A stretch of 54,197 nt of DNA from an uncultured Carnobacteriaceae bacterium (GCA_938039195.1 CALHVK010000122.1:1-54197), one strand, 5' to 3'; positions 23,365 through 31,728 are shown, numbered from the stretch's first letter. Numbers and translations: made by a program. Notes: generated by a model not told the origin, from the letters alone.

Positions 23365-24258
23365 ATGAGCGAAGAGATGAAATCACAAGAGTCCTGTACT
23401 CCGGAAGAATATGAAGAGATGATTGAGAGTGCCATCGATGTCTTTGAGGAAAAAGTTCAAAATAATGATTATTTAGAGGATATCGAAGTCTTTTATCAAT
23501 TGTTAGAAAAAGCCAATCGTTGGGATGACCTTACCTATTATATTGAAGAGGATCAACTAAAATTACCAACGGAAAGTAGCTACTGGATGTGGAAGATTAA
23601 AGTAGCGATTCATAATGAACAGTTTAAGCAAGTAGAAGCGTGGCTTATTAACGAAAATGTGATTGCTGCACTTGGAATGGATAAGGTACTCGAGTGTACA
23701 TTATTGTGTGAGAAAGAAAAGAATCGCTTCACGCAAGAAGAAGTTGATAAACTCCAACAATTGAGTGCACGTTTGAAAAAAGACGAGCCATTGACCGAAG
23801 AGCAGAATGACTATATGGCAAGAACCTTGTTGCTCATGCAAACACCACTCAAATGGACTGTTGTCGAAGCCTTTCTTATGAGCCCTTTGACACAACTGTT
23901 TTGGAAAGGGTTCTTAATCGAATGTTGGTTAACCGATGGGAAGACTGCAAAGATTCGATACTATGATGCGTTTGAAGAAAAGGTTGTTGAAGTCGACAAA
24001 TCAGACGTTGTTTCGGTCTATGATCATCCAGTTTTTGTCGAAATTGAACGGCTGATTGATTCGCAAAACGCTTTGGAAGAAGAGATGAAAGAATTGCTAT
24101 TGCAAAAGGCTCAATCAGATTTTCTTCGCGTTAGTCCATTTGTTGACCGTTATTTCAGTGATGGAGCTGAATGGTTAGAGATGCAACTACAACGAGAGGA
24201 CTTGTTATTAAGCTTGTACGAAAATGATGAAACATTTCTTCGTCAATTGAAGTCTTAG
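23365..24258 (+). CDS. Hypothetical acidic, helix-rich protein
   Basis: A 297-residue cytoplasmic protein, strongly acidic and mostly helical by composition, with TPR-like alternation (YEEMIESAIDVFEEKVQ, VFYQLLEKANRWDDLTYYIE, WMWKIKVAIHNEQFKQVEAWL). A central segment (LTQLFWKGFLIECWLTDGKTAKIRYYDAFEEKVVEVDKSDV) looks like a small beta barrel. I recognise no named family. GGGGGAGAA lies just before the ATG at 23365; an ATG at 23350 has no site. The consensus -10 TATAAT at 23331-23336 suggests its own promoter. Confidence 0.8.
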   Translation: MSEEMKSQESCTPEEYEEMIESAIDVFEEKVQNNDYLEDIEVFYQLLEKANRWDDLTYYIEEDQLKLPTESSYWMWKIKVAIHNEQFKQVEAWLINENVIAALGMDKVLECTLLCEKEKNRFTQEEVDKLQQLSARLKKDEPLTEEQNDYMARTLLLMQTPLKWTVVEAFLMSPLTQLFWKGFLIECWLTDGKTAKIRYYDAFEEKVVEVDKSDVVSVYDHPVFVEIERLIDSQNALEEEMKELLLQKAQSDFLRVSPFVDRYFSDGAEWLEMQLQREDLLLSLYENDETFLRQLKS

Positions 24259-24319
24259 TATCTGGTCAAATAGAGAGAAAACAGTATAATAGAGGTACAT
24301 GAAATAAGGAGGGGTACAC

Positions 24320-24529
24320 ATGGAAAACGGAGTTGTAAAATGGTTTAACAACGAAAAAGGGTATGGGTTTATTCGAAATACAAAAACCGATGAAGATATT
24401 TTTGTTCATTTTACTGGAATTGTTGGAGATGGATTCAAATCGTTGAAGGAAGGACAAAAGGTCACTTTCGAAATTACACAGGGAGCACATGGAGTTCAAG
24501 CGACGCATGTGAAGACAGTTGTTGAATGA
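24320..24529 (+). CDS. Cold shock domain protein
   Basis: A 69-residue single cold-shock domain that binds single-stranded RNA or DNA and unfolds mRNA. Motifs RNP1 (KGYGFI) and RNP2 (DIFVHF) are intact, with NGVVKWFNNEKG at the start. AAGGAGGGG lies 6-7 bases before the ATG. Unusually, its stop overlaps the start of an RNase HI-type gene by four bases (ATGA), tying the translation of the two together. Confidence 0.95.
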   Translation: MENGVVKWFNNEKGYGFIRNTKTDEDIFVHFTGIVGDGFKSLKEGQKVTFEITQGAHGVQATHVKTVVE

Positions 24530-24921
24530 TTAAAGTGTATACAGATGCTGCTGTCAATGGTAATCCAGGAGATGTGGGACTGGGAATCCTTGTCTTGAAA
24601 GATGGAGAGCAAAAACCGTTTAAAATTCCTCTTGAAGAGAAGATGGATAATCACTTAGCGGAATTTACCGCCATTCATTGGGCATTGGAGTGGTTACTTA
24701 AGGAAGGTATGCAAGAAGAGTTGATTTTTATGCATACCGATTCAAAAGTTGCTGCAGATGCGATTGCGAAAAATTATACGAAAAAAGAAGCCAATCGACT
24801 CGTTCTCAAAGAAATTCACCAAACACTGAAACACTTCCCGCAATTGTTTGTGAAGTGGATTCCTGAAAGTGAAAATAGAGGAGCAGATCAATTGGCAAGA
24901 CAAGCCTTGCAACAAAAGTAA
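24526..24921 (+). CDS. RNase HI family protein (YpeP-like)
   Basis: A 131-residue RNase H fold enzyme. The four acidic positions expected for catalysis are present: D7 (YTDAA), E46 (LAEFTA), D72 (HTDSK) and D121 (NRGADQLA), so it should cut RNA in RNA:DNA hybrids. The short length without a basic protrusion matches the YpeP/YpdQ group of Bacilli rather than classical RnhA. Its ATG is inside the end of the cold shock gene. Confidence 0.9.
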   Translation: MIKVYTDAAVNGNPGDVGLGILVLKDGEQKPFKIPLEEKMDNHLAEFTAIHWALEWLLKEGMQEELIFMHTDSKVAADAIAKNYTKKEANRLVLKEIHQTLKHFPQLFVKWIPESENRGADQLARQALQQK

Positions 24922-24945
24922 GGTAATCATTAAGGAGAAATTTGA

Positions 24946-25209
24946 ATGAATGAATTAACGCTGTATTATAGTAGTTTATGTCCAGATACTGTGCCATTTA
25001 AAGCGGCTATGGAAAGACTGGGTGTAACAGCACGTGAAGTAGATATTACTGCGAGCATGAGAAACTTGAAAGAATTCTTGAGATTACGAGATACTAAAGA
25101 AGTATTTGTTCCTCGTAAAGAACAAGGAATGGTGGGAGTTCCGTGCCTTGTCGTTAATGACGAGTATATTTTTGAAGTGAGTGACCTTGAAGAAAGGTTT
25201 GCTAAGTAG
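24946..25209 (+). CDS. Glutaredoxin-like protein with CPDT motif
   Basis: An 87-residue thioredoxin-fold protein. C12 sits in LYYSSLCPDTVPF, a monothiol-like CxxT motif in place of CxxC, and GVPCLVV near residue 65 gives the cis-proline. It may reduce or transfer disulfides, but activity is unproven. AAGGAGAAA precedes the ATG. The stop overlaps the next GTG start, and the genes from the cold shock protein onward are so tightly spaced that one operon is likely. Confidence 0.82.
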   Translation: MNELTLYYSSLCPDTVPFKAAMERLGVTAREVDITASMRNLKEFLRLRDTKEVFVPRKEQGMVGVPCLVVNDEYIFEVSDLEERFAK

Positions 25210-25490
25210 TGGAGTTATTTAAAAGCAATAGTATTCTAATCTACTTTTTGGGAATCAATGGATTGTTACTGGTTTTAATGGGGATTGATAAGCTTTGCGC
25301 AGTCTTTAAACAGTGGCGTATTCCAGAGAGCACACTTCTTGGGATTGGTCTATTTGGTGGAGGTTTTGGTGGACTACTTGGGTTAGTGATTTTTAGTCAT
25401 AAAAAGCGAAAACACTATTTTATGTGGACATTCCTATTGAATATCGCAATATGGGGAATGCTCTATTATAGTTTATGGCTTAGAAAGTAG
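25209..25490 (+). CDS. DUF1294 family membrane protein
   Basis: A 93-residue protein with three hydrophobic segments (about residues 10-27, 44-64, 72-89) and the DUF1294 signature: MGIDKLCAVFKQWRIPESTLL, then GGGFGGLLGLVIFSHKKRK. The family has no assigned role. I use the GTG at 25209, which overlaps the previous stop. Its position in a tight run of small genes suggests coupled translation. Confidence 0.85.
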   Translation: MELFKSNSILIYFLGINGLLLVLMGIDKLCAVFKQWRIPESTLLGIGLFGGGFGGLLGLVIFSHKKRKHYFMWTFLLNIAIWGMLYYSLWLRK

Positions 25491-25495
25491 GGCTC

Positions 25496-26155
25496 ATGGA
25501 GAAACAAGAACGTTTTTATTTTGATATTTGGATTGCGCTTCTTAGTACATTAGCTGGAATGGTCAACGTTGTAACGCTATTACTATTTTTAATTCCAACA
25601 ACGCACTTTACTGGGAACATTACGCAATTTGTTATAGCCTTTAATGAAGGTGAATGGGGGACAATGCTTCATTTACTAGGGATGATTCTTTGCTTTTCTG
25701 GGGGAGGCGTCTTGTCTGGATTCCTATTTTCGAAGAAAACATTTGAACCAACCAAACGATATGGCGTATTATTAATGATGTTTGGAAGTGTAATGCTTCT
25801 ATTATTTCTGTTTGGATTACGTGATGAGAAATGGCTATATTTCTTTTCGTTTGTCGTCGGAACACAAAATGGGATGTTTATTTTCTATCATGGAATTATC
25901 GTTCGAACATCTCACTTTACGGGATATTTAACGGATATTGGAGTGGTTCTTGGACGGTTGATGCGTGGGCAAATTAAGGACCGTTGGAAAGTGCTCTTTT
26001 ATTTCACGAGCATGCTCTTTTTCGCAATTGGTGCCACAGTTTCATACCAGTTATATCAATCCTTTAACGTAGCGACGATTATCGCTGTAGGAATTGGATA
26101 CATTTTGGTGGGATTGTATTATTTTAGTTTCCGTAAAGCATTTTTTTATAAATAG
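25496..26155 (+). CDS. DUF1275 family (YoaK-like) membrane protein
   Basis: A 219-residue protein with about six transmembrane helices. The motif THFTGNITQ near residue 37 and RTSHFTGYLTDIGVVLG near residue 145 are the two HxTG repeats typical of DUF1275. Function is not established; relatives are predicted transporters. It begins five bases after the DUF1294 stop. Confidence 0.87.
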   Translation: MEKQERFYFDIWIALLSTLAGMVNVVTLLLFLIPTTHFTGNITQFVIAFNEGEWGTMLHLLGMILCFSGGGVLSGFLFSKKTFEPTKRYGVLLMMFGSVMLLLFLFGLRDEKWLYFFSFVVGTQNGMFIFYHGIIVRTSHFTGYLTDIGVVLGRLMRGQIKDRWKVLFYFTSMLFFAIGATVSYQLYQSFNVATIIAVGIGYILVGLYYFSFRKAFFYK

Positions 26156-26165
26156 GAGGAAAACA

Positions 26166-26687
26166 ATGAAAGCTTTAGTTGTAGTGGATATGCAAAATGA
26201 TTTTGTCGATGGAGTACTTGGCTCAAAAGAAGCAGTGGCTATTATCGATCATGCAGTAGAAGTTATCGAAAATTTCGATGGAAAGGTATTTTATACACTG
26301 GATACACATGGGGAAGATTATCTCGACACAGAAGAAGGACGTAACTTACCAGTAGTCCACTGTGTGAAAGGATCAAAAGGATGGGAGTTGAACCCACAAA
26401 TCCAAAAAGCGTTAGAAAAACGCCATGCGGTAGGGGTTGAAAAGCCAACATTCGGTTCAGAAAAATTAATGGACCTCATTCAAAAAGAAGTTCCAGATTT
26501 AGAAAGTATTACGTTAATTGGAATTTGTACAGATATTTGTGTGATTAGTAATGCACTTATTGCAAAAGCACATTTTGTCAATGTTCCAGTGAGTGTCGTT
26601 GCAAGTGCTTGCGCAGGTGTAACTCCAGCATCACACGATAATGCTTTGAGTGCCATGAAGATGTGTCATATCGAAGTGGTTGAATAG
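26166..26687 (+). CDS. Nicotinamidase / isochorismatase family cysteine hydrolase
   Basis: A 173-residue enzyme with the D-K-C catalytic triad D8 (VVDMQNDF), K93 and C125 (GICTDICV). D46, H48 and H65 are placed like the metal ligands of nicotinamidase PncA, so deamidation of nicotinamide for NAD salvage is the likely reaction, though related amidases cannot be excluded. TAGGAGG precedes the ATG at 26166; the frame upstream belongs to the previous gene. An AtpZ-like gene follows after nine bases. Confidence 0.88.
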   Translation: MKALVVVDMQNDFVDGVLGSKEAVAIIDHAVEVIENFDGKVFYTLDTHGEDYLDTEEGRNLPVVHCVKGSKGWELNPQIQKALEKRHAVGVEKPTFGSEKLMDLIQKEVPDLESITLIGICTDICVISNALIAKAHFVNVPVSVVASACAGVTPASHDNALSAMKMCHIEVVE

Positions 26688-26696
26688 GAGGAAGCT

Positions 26697-26909
26697 ATGA
26701 AAGAACAAGATCCAAGAGATAGAATGAGAGAAATGTCTGTATTGAATCTCATTATGGTGATTGGGATTGGAATTGGATTTGGAATCGGAATTTTAATTGA
26801 CAATACCATTGGTGGTGTTGCCATCGGGATGTTAGGCGCGTTTATTTGCCGTTTATTATACATTCGTAAAAAGTATAAAGAAATTAATCCTAAAGATAAG
26901 AAAGAGTAG
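26697..26909 (+). CDS. AtpZ/AtpI family small membrane protein
   Basis: A 70-residue protein with two transmembrane helices (about 14-34 and 39-56), glycine-rich (GIGIGFGIGILIDNTIGGVAIG). This fits the AtpZ/AtpI family; relatives beside ATP synthase are implicated in ion uptake or c-ring assembly. Here no atp genes are in view, so the role is open. GGAGG precedes the ATG. The stop codon is within the left arm of the terminator. Confidence 0.8.
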   Translation: MKEQDPRDRMREMSVLNLIMVIGIGIGFGIGILIDNTIGGVAIGMLGAFICRLLYIRKKYKEINPKDKKE

Positions 26910-26935
26910 GCACATTTGTTGCGCTACTCTTTTTT
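26901..26935 (+). terminator. Terminator after the AtpZ-like gene
   Basis: AAAGAGTAG and CTACTCTTT pair, then TTT. The left arm contains the stop codon. Confidence 0.88.
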
Positions 26936-26973
26936 CGTTGTCATAATGAAGTCAAGTGAATGGAGGGAATATC

Positions 26974-27315
26974 ATGGAACAATTTGAAAAAGAAGTAAGC
27001 CAATTTGTGGAAACAACTGCAGAAAAAGTAGAAGCGTTAATCGCAGAAGGAAAGGAAGTCGTTCTTTTTGTAGGACGTCCAACTTGCCCATACTGCCGTC
27101 GCTTTGCTCCAAAAATTAACGAAGTGCGTGAAGCATTAGGGAAAGAAATGTACTTTATCAATTCAGAAGATAGAGCTAACGAAGCTTTAGCAGCTTTCCG
27201 TGCGAAATACAATATGCCAACAGTACCTGGTTTATTAGTCGCTCGTAATGGCGAAGTGCGTGTCGTTTGTGACTCATCACAAAGTGTGGAACAAATCAAA
27301 GCGTTTATTGGATAA
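26974..27315 (+). CDS. Thioredoxin-like protein with CPYC motif
   Basis: A 113-residue thioredoxin-fold protein. The active site reads PTCPYCRRF near residue 39 and the cis-proline is in MPTVPGLLV near residue 88. It has no signal peptide, so it acts in the cytoplasm. It resembles the small thioredoxin-like proteins sometimes annotated as bacteriocin transport accessory proteins, but nothing nearby supports a bacteriocin link. GGAGGGA supports the ATG at 26974. It stands alone between terminators. Confidence 0.85.
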   Translation: MEQFEKEVSQFVETTAEKVEALIAEGKEVVLFVGRPTCPYCRRFAPKINEVREALGKEMYFINSEDRANEALAAFRAKYNMPTVPGLLVARNGEVRVVCDSSQSVEQIKAFIG

Positions 27316-27329
27316 AAATAAAAAGTGAG

Positions 27330-27362
27330 ACTCTCCGTGGAAGTGATTCGCGGAGAGTTTTT
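27330..27362 (+). terminator. Terminator after the CPYC protein
   Basis: ACTCTCCG and CGGAGAGT pair around a 13-base loop region, followed by TTTT. Confidence 0.85.
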
Positions 27363-27375
27363 GCATGCAAAAAAT

Positions 27376-27407
27376 AAATCATTACCATATATGGTAATGA
27401 TTTTTTG
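27376..27407 (+). terminator. Perfect 28-base palindrome with T tail
   Basis: Half-site AAATCATTACCATA followed by its exact complement (27376-27403), then more T. It lies just after a normal terminator, so it may be a second terminator or a protein-binding site. Confidence 0.55.
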
Positions 27408-27467
27408 GGTCTGTGCTCAAATTCGATATTGTGATAGAATAAAATAGAAATAAAAAGGAGGGGTTCG

Positions 27468-28787
27468 ATGAACGAAATTAAATGTCCACATTGCCAAACA
27501 GTTTTTACGATTGATGAGAACTCGTATGCAGATATTGTGAGCCAAGTGCGCAATAAGGAGTTTGCAGAAGATGTTCATAAGCAATTGGAGTTTGCGAAAA
27601 AGCAATTTGAGACGGAAAAGGCACTCGCAAAAGAGCAAGAAAAGCGTCTATACGATGAAGAACGTGCGCAATTTGAACAGAAGATTCTTTCGCTTGAATT
27701 AGCGTTGAAGAATGCGGATGTCAAAGAAGAAAAGAATGTGCAAGAAGCACTCCATCAAAAAGAGAAAGAATTTAGTAAGCTTCAAGCAGAATTGGATCAA
27801 TTAAAACAACAACTCCAATTCAAAGAAGTAGAATTGTCTCAAAAATTCCAAGAAGATTTACACGAAAAAGAGCGTACCATTCTTGAACTTAAACAAGCAA
27901 AAGAGTTGCAACAAAAAGAACAAGAAGTACAACAAACGGCCCTAAAAGAAAAATATGAATTGGAATTACGTTCGAAAAAAGACCAGTTCGAATTAGAGTT
28001 GAAGGCTAAAGACGAAGCGATTGCGTTCTATAAAGACTTCAAGGCGAAACAATCAACGAAGATGGTGGGAGAAAGCCTTGAACAACACTGTGAAATCGAG
28101 TTTAATCGTCTTCGGATGACGGCGTTCCCGCGCGCAGAATTTGGCAAGGATAATGATGCCAAAACGGGAAGTAAGGGTGACTATATCTATCGTGAATATG
28201 ATGAGAATGGAATTGAAATTCTATCCATTATGTTTGAAATGAAGAACGAAAATGACGAAACAGCAACGAAGAAGAAAAACGAACACTTCTTCAAAGAGTT
28301 GGATAAAGACCGTCACGAGAAACAATGTGAATATGCGATTCTTGTCAGTCTCCTAGAAGCAGACAATGAACTCTATAACACAGGTATTGTGGATGTGTCG
28401 TACCAATATCCGAAAATGTATGTGGTGCGTCCGCAGTTCTTTATTCCAATTATTACCTTGCTTCGTAATGCAGCGTTAAATTCATTGCAATATAAACAAG
28501 AGTTAGCCTTGATGCGTGACCAACATATCGATATTACGCACTTTGAAGAAGACCTTGAGACTTTCAAAAAAGGCTTTGCACGTAACTATGAACTCGCAAG
28601 CAAGAAATTCCAATCGGCCATTGATGAAATCGATAAGACGATTAAGAGTCTTGAGAAGACAAAAGCGGCATTGCTTTCTTCTGAAAATAATTTACGTTTA
28701 GCAAATAATAAAGCGGAAGACTTAACCGTGAAGAAGCTCGTGAAGAACAATCCAACGATGAAACAACGCTTTGAAGAGCTAAACTAA
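27468..28787 (+). CDS. DUF2130 domain-containing protein
   Basis: A 439-residue protein: an N-terminal zinc-ribbon-like CPHCQ motif, a long coiled coil (residues about 35-195, rich in E, K, Q), and the DUF2130 domain (about 200-390, MVGESLEQHCEIEFNRLRMTAFPRAEFGKDN, GSKGDYIYRE). DUF2130 has been related to restriction-endonuclease-like folds, but no function is established. AAAGGAGGGG precedes the ATG; an extended -10 TGATAGAAT is just upstream. It is monocistronic. Confidence 0.9.
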   Translation: MNEIKCPHCQTVFTIDENSYADIVSQVRNKEFAEDVHKQLEFAKKQFETEKALAKEQEKRLYDEERAQFEQKILSLELALKNADVKEEKNVQEALHQKEKEFSKLQAELDQLKQQLQFKEVELSQKFQEDLHEKERTILELKQAKELQQKEQEVQQTALKEKYELELRSKKDQFELELKAKDEAIAFYKDFKAKQSTKMVGESLEQHCEIEFNRLRMTAFPRAEFGKDNDAKTGSKGDYIYREYDENGIEILSIMFEMKNENDETATKKKNEHFFKELDKDRHEKQCEYAILVSLLEADNELYNTGIVDVSYQYPKMYVVRPQFFIPIITLLRNAALNSLQYKQELALMRDQHIDITHFEEDLETFKKGFARNYELASKKFQSAIDEIDKTIKSLEKTKAALLSSENNLRLANNKAEDLTVKKLVKNNPTMKQRFEELN

Positions 28788-28805
28788 GACAAATATAAAC
28801 ATAAT

Positions 28806-28853
28806 AACTCTATTACATGGAATCGATTTAGATTTCAGTAGTAGAGTTTTTTT
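28806..28853 (+). terminator. Terminator of the DUF2130 gene
   Basis: AACTCTATTAC and GTAGTAGAGTT pair, then T residues. Confidence 0.8.
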
Positions 28854-28931
28854 ATAGGAAAATAAATATAATATATAGATAATATATTTCAATTCTTGTA
28901 TAATTGATTCAAATAGATTGGAGGGATTGTT

Positions 28932-30077
28932 ATGAAACCAAAATTTATTCGAATCATACTCGCATTAAGTGTTGTGATAGTTGCTTCTGCATACTTTGTT
29001 ATAAAGCAGTTTTTTCAAACCCCAACAGAAAAGCTAACCGAGTATGACTATGCTGTGACATTCTTTTCTACCCATACGAAAGGGAAAATGAATGTTCAAA
29101 ATAAGATTGTTTTTATAGATGAAACAGAAAAACAACGAGCATACGAAAGTAAAGGATTTAATGTTGCGCAACTCATCCAAGACGCTGATCAGTTTTATGG
29201 CTTTTCAACTAAACCAGGTAAGAATATTGTCTTTAAAACATCGTCAGGATTTAGTCAGTATTCCATCAAGGTGCCAAGTGCGGACGCTTCTAAACTAGCT
29301 GTTAGACAAATCGCAAAGGGGAAGAATGGATACATCTATGGATTCAGTGTGGAAGATGGTTCAACTGGTGTTCATCGAGGCTATATTCTTTATAAAAATG
29401 AGAAAGGTGAAGAGGTTCTAACACTTAAACTCAATGTTGCAATTACGGGGATGTTAGAAGTAGATTCAAAAATCTTCTATACGGGTTATGAATTAGTGAG
29501 TGATAAATATGAACTCTTATACGTTAATGAGGCAACGAATGAAATTAAATTAATCAGTGATGATTCTGATTTTCGAGAATTATTATTGGTAAATGGGAAA
29601 GTCATGACAGTAGGAAATCCTCATACAAGTCGCTTGGAAAAAGAGGACACAAAAGAAAAGAAGGTTAGTCTGAAAAGTGTGAATCCTTCTACGCTAGAAG
29701 TAAAAGAAATCCATATCGATTCTGAAAGAATTCTAACAGCGTACGTCTTCCAAGATAAGCTTCGCGTGATTACTAAAGAAGGGAAAATGCTTGAATTTAC
29801 GAGTGACTTAGAGCTTGTCGTGGAGAAAGAGGTATCAAGCACGGAATTTGCAAAATTATTTACCACGAATGAAGTTGTAGTGCAAAAGGTTCAAACGTCT
29901 GCTGATAAAGTGGTCGTACTCACAACTCCTAAAGCTGCCTCCACTACAGAGATGGGAACTCTTTTAGAATTTGATGCCGATACATTGGAGTTTAAAAAGA
30001 GCATTGTGATTCCAGTTTCTGGAGATGAAGAATGGAAGAATGATTATGCGAATTTTATTTTTATTGAAAAACGATAA
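28932..30077 (+). CDS. Hypothetical membrane-anchored extracellular protein
   Basis: A 381-residue protein with an uncleaved-looking N-terminal hydrophobic helix (residues about 6-27) and no lipobox. The remainder is outside the membrane and consists of repeating beta-strand blocks (GKNGYIYGFSVEDGS, ITGMLEVDSKIFYTGY, RILTAYVFQDKLRVIT), suggestive of a beta-propeller. I recognise no named family. GGAGGG precedes the ATG. It stands alone between the DUF2130 gene and nox. Confidence 0.78.
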   Translation: MKPKFIRIILALSVVIVASAYFVIKQFFQTPTEKLTEYDYAVTFFSTHTKGKMNVQNKIVFIDETEKQRAYESKGFNVAQLIQDADQFYGFSTKPGKNIVFKTSSGFSQYSIKVPSADASKLAVRQIAKGKNGYIYGFSVEDGSTGVHRGYILYKNEKGEEVLTLKLNVAITGMLEVDSKIFYTGYELVSDKYELLYVNEATNEIKLISDDSDFRELLLVNGKVMTVGNPHTSRLEKEDTKEKKVSLKSVNPSTLEVKEIHIDSERILTAYVFQDKLRVITKEGKMLEFTSDLELVVEKEVSSTEFAKLFTTNEVVVQKVQTSADKVVVLTTPKAASTTEMGTLLEFDADTLEFKKSIVIPVSGDEEWKNDYANFIFIEKR

Positions 30078-30173
30078 CTGTTCTCATTTAGAATAAAAAA
30101 TGACGAAAATGGCCATCACTTATGTACATTTGAAAACTATTGAAATATCAATAAAAAATTAACATTTTTCAAA

Positions 30174-30188
30174 ATGATATCGTTTGCT
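30174..30188. promoter_or_regulatory. cre site upstream of nox
   Basis: ATGATATCGTTTGCT fits WTGNAANCGNWNNCW with one mismatch, 95 bases before the nox start. Confidence 0.6.
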
Positions 30189-30222
30189 TTTTTGCCTGGT
30201 AATGTGTACCATATAGGGGTAT

Positions 30223-30243
30223 AGATAATAATGATTCTTATCT
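30223..30243. promoter_or_regulatory. Fur/PerR-like inverted repeat upstream of nox
   Basis: AGATAA (30223-30228) and TTATCT (30238-30243) flank an AT-rich centre; the inner 15 bases match the Per box at 11 of 14 positions. Confidence 0.4.
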
Positions 30244-30282
30244 AGCACAAAATAAACAAACAGGTTTATAGGAGGAAAATAC

Positions 30283-31641
30283 ATGAAAGTTGTAGTAGTT
30301 GGATGTACTCATGCGGGTACTGCTGCAGTCAAAACAATTTTAAATGACAATCCAGGAACAGAAGTCGTTGTATACGAAAGAAATGATAATATTTCATTCT
30401 TATCTTGTGGGATTGCCTTATACGTAGGAGGCGTGGTTAAAGACCCTCAAGGACTATTTTATTCAAATCCAGACGAATTAGCATCATTAGGAGCTACAGT
30501 TCGTATGGAACATGATGTAACAAGCATCGACACTGTTGGAAAAACATTAACAGTAAAAGACTTAAAAACAGGTGAAGAAAAGACTGATTCATTTGATAAA
30601 TTAGTGTTAACAACTGGATCTTGGCCAATTCTTCCTCCAATTCCAGGACGTGAATTAGAAAACGTTCAATTATGTAAAAACTACAACCAAGCAAAAGAAA
30701 TCTTTGCTAAGAAAAACGACAAGAAGAAAATCGTTGTTGTCGGTGGTGGATACATCGGTATCGAATTAGTTGAAGCTTTCGCATTAGAAGGTAAAGAAGT
30801 AACATTAGTAGACGGTTTAGACCGTATCTTAAACAAATACTTAGACCCAGAATTCACTGACATCTTAGAAGATGACTTACGTGCACGTGGCGTAAACGTT
30901 CGCTTAAACGAAATGGTTAAATCATTCGAAGGCGAAAACGGCGTTGTAAACAAAGTTGTAACTTCAGGTGGCGAATACGAAGCTGACATGGTTATCTTAT
31001 GTGTTGGTTTCCGTCCAAACAACGACTTAGTGAAAGACCAATTAGAAACAATGCCTAACGGTGCCATCATCGTTAACGACTACATGGAAACATCTGTTAA
31101 AGATGTATATGCTGCAGGAGACAGCTGTGCTGTTAACTACAACCCAAATGGTGGACATGCATACATTCCATTAGCAACTAACGCTGTACGTATGGGTTCA
31201 TTAGTAGGTAAAAACATCAACGGTCACAAAGTGAAATACCGTGGAACTCAATCAACATCTGGATTACACTTATTCGGATGGAACATTGGTTCAACTGGGG
31301 TTAACGTAGGTAGCGCACCTCACTTCGGTTTAGATGTACGTTCTGTATACGTGGTAGATAACCACCGTCCAGAATTCATGCCAACATACGAAAAAATCTA
31401 CATGAAATTAGTTTACGAAGTAGGTACAAACCGTATCGTAGGTGGACAAGTAATGTCTAAATACGACTGTACAGCTTCTGCAAACACATTGTCATTAGCA
31501 ATCCAAAACAAAATGACAATCGAAGACTTAGCTTATGTAGACTTCTTCTTCCAACCAGTATTCGACCGTCCATGGAACTACTTAAACATCTTAGGACAAG
31601 CTGCTGTTGAACAAGAACGCGTATTAGCAGAAGGTAAATAA
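30283..31641 (+). CDS. nox: NADH oxidase, probably water-forming
   Basis: A 452-residue FAD enzyme that oxidises NADH with O2, regenerating NAD+ and removing oxygen. The FAD-binding GCTHAGTAAVK motif is at the N-terminus; the redox-active cysteine is in SFLSCGIAL (about residue 45); the NADH-binding VVVGGGYIGIELVEAF is near residue 150 and the second FAD motif VYAAGDSCAV near 275. The single active cysteine favours water-forming Nox over peroxide-forming enzymes. Codon use is strikingly uniform, as in highly expressed genes. GGAGGAAAA precedes the ATG. Confidence 0.95.
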   Translation: MKVVVVGCTHAGTAAVKTILNDNPGTEVVVYERNDNISFLSCGIALYVGGVVKDPQGLFYSNPDELASLGATVRMEHDVTSIDTVGKTLTVKDLKTGEEKTDSFDKLVLTTGSWPILPPIPGRELENVQLCKNYNQAKEIFAKKNDKKKIVVVGGGYIGIELVEAFALEGKEVTLVDGLDRILNKYLDPEFTDILEDDLRARGVNVRLNEMVKSFEGENGVVNKVVTSGGEYEADMVILCVGFRPNNDLVKDQLETMPNGAIIVNDYMETSVKDVYAAGDSCAVNYNPNGGHAYIPLATNAVRMGSLVGKNINGHKVKYRGTQSTSGLHLFGWNIGSTGVNVGSAPHFGLDVRSVYVVDNHRPEFMPTYEKIYMKLVYEVGTNRIVGGQVMSKYDCTASANTLSLAIQNKMTIEDLAYVDFFFQPVFDRPWNYLNILGQAAVEQERVLAEGK

Positions 31642-31651
31642 TCACTTTTAT

Positions 31652-31679
31652 AAAAGAGGATGCTTGCATCCTCTTTTTT
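31652..31679 (+). terminator. Terminator of nox
   Basis: AAAAGAGGATGC and GCATCCTCTTTT pair with a minimal loop, then TT. Confidence 0.9.
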
Positions 31680-31689
31680 GATGTCTGAA

Positions 31690-31728
31690 TCTCAAAATTC
31701 ACTTATAAGTGAATTTTGGGATTTTTTT
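31690..31728 (+). terminator. Near-perfect 32-base palindrome with T tail
   Basis: Half-site TCTCAAAATTCACTTA and its complement with one wobble (31690-31721), followed by seven T. It follows the nox terminator by 10 bases. Confidence 0.65.

Noticed and set aside
24946..25209. Arsenate reductase or classical dithiol glutaredoxin
   Set aside because: The motif is CPDT with a single active-site cysteine, and the length and cis-proline fit a glutaredoxin-like fold instead.
26974..27315. Bacteriocin accessory protein as part of a bacteriocin locus
   Set aside because: No bacteriocin precursor, immunity gene or dedicated exporter lies nearby; the gene stands alone between terminators.
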